Assembly (NCBI GenBank): GCA_020050375.1
Contig: JAGVKR010000678.1
Coordinates: 1 to 6,423 of the forward strand
Length of the DNA stretch: 6,423 nucleotides
Direction of reading: 5' to 3'
Origin: Planctomycetales bacterium
GTDB lineage: Bacteria > Planctomycetota > Planctomycetia > Planctomycetales > Planctomycetaceae
This document shows positions 6,028 through 6,423 of this stretch, in pieces. The first letter of the stretch is position 1. Each line of letters starts with the position of its first letter. Position numbers and translations under genes: made by a program. The notes under the pieces were generated by a model. The model was not told the origin of the DNA. It made no database searches and was given only the letters and a program-made list of their open reading frames with translations.

Positions 6028-6423
6028 TTAGTACAGGTCGTGATCTCCGCCGCCACCCTTCTTCTTGTCTTCCTTGGGAGCTTCGGCAATGAGCGCCTCG
6101 CTCGTGAGGAGCAGCGTCGCCACGCTGGCAGCATTTTGCAGGGCCGAGCGGGTCACCTTCGTCGGGTCGATGATCCCCGACTTGACCAGGTCCTCGTACT
6201 TGCCGGTCGCGGCGTTGTAGCCGGTGTTGCCGGACAATTCGGCGACCTTCTCGCAAATGACGCCGCCATCAACGCCGGCGTTGTCGGCAATCTGCGTGAG
6301 CGGCGCCTTGCACGCCCGCAGGATGATCTTGTAGCCGGTGACGGCGTCTTCCCCGAGGCCCGAGGGCTTGCACGCGGTGGACGTGCGGAGCAGGGCGACG
6401 CCACCCCCCGGAAGGATTCCTTC
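6028..6423 (-). CDS. groEL: Chaperonin GroEL (Hsp60), C-terminal part
   Basis: The 131 residues in the window are the C-terminal quarter of the 60-kDa ATP-dependent folding chaperonin; the rest lies beyond the right edge. They begin at [13 protein letters not shown], which includes the nucleotide-pocket GGG of the equatorial domain. [20 protein letters not shown] and [15 protein letters not shown] follow, the former with the conserved ATP-contacting Asp of the DPTKV motif. The sequence ends [18 protein letters not shown]. This tail lacks the Gly-Gly-Met repeats seen in E. coli GroEL and ends in Asp-His-Asp-Leu-Tyr. Three Cys residues occur in STACKP, RACKAP and VICEKV. Stop TAA is at 6028-6030, and transcription would end at the stem 5930-5959. 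Planctomycetes often carry several groEL copies, so this may be one of a set; groES would be expected upstream, outside the window. Confidence 0.97.
   Translation of the reverse strand, partial: EGILPGGGVALLRTSTACKPSGLGEDAVTGYKIILRACKAPLTQIADNAGVDGGVICEKVAELSGNTGYNAATGKYEDLVKSGIIDPTKVTRSALQNAASVATLLLTSEALIAEAPKEDKKKGGGGDHDLY

Noticed and set aside
1..6423. CRISPR array, tRNA, rRNA or insertion sequence
   Set aside because: No regularly spaced direct repeats of CRISPR length, no tRNA-like cloverleaf or rRNA stretch recognised, and no transposase or paired terminal repeats seen.

Overview
The window is GC-rich bacterial DNA and most likely comes from a planctomycete. The clues are a polyamine pair (ornithine/lysine-type decarboxylase plus homospermidine synthase) that fits the homospermidine-rich polyamine pattern reported for that phylum, a GroEL with an unusual C-terminal tail, and orphan exported proteins spaced by long intergenic stretches. 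This assignment is inference; there is no rRNA or other phylogenetic marker apart from the GroEL fragment.

Layout: positions 1-1005 hold no protein gene I can support. This stretch contains a perfect hairpin (118-136), a good sigma70-type promoter (390-417) with a tandem hexamer beside its -35 box, and a strong Shine-Dalgarno followed by a five-codon ORF (460-477). Next on the plus strand come a group IV PLP-dependent decarboxylase (1006-2193) and, after a 210-nt gap, homospermidine synthase (2404-3933). Together they would make putrescine and condense it to sym-homospermidine. A convergent alpha/beta-hydrolase-like gene (4021-4731, minus) follows. Its 3' end runs into a three-unit 9-nt tandem repeat whose inverted, degenerate partner lies just after the synthase. 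Its 5' end lacks a convincing start codon, and a likely catalytic His position carries Gln, so it may be a decaying gene. Divergent from it is an exported or lipoprotein-type hypothetical protein (5113-5877, plus). A strong bidirectional terminator (5930-5966) separates that gene from the 3' part of groEL (6028-6423, minus), which is cut by the window edge.

The only clear pathway is homospermidine synthesis. The two polyamine genes are co-oriented, and the leader and gap around them contain several weak RNA-structure candidates for regulation. The other genes have no evident link to polyamines. I found no CRISPR array, tRNA, rRNA, insertion sequence or recognisable new multi-gene system.
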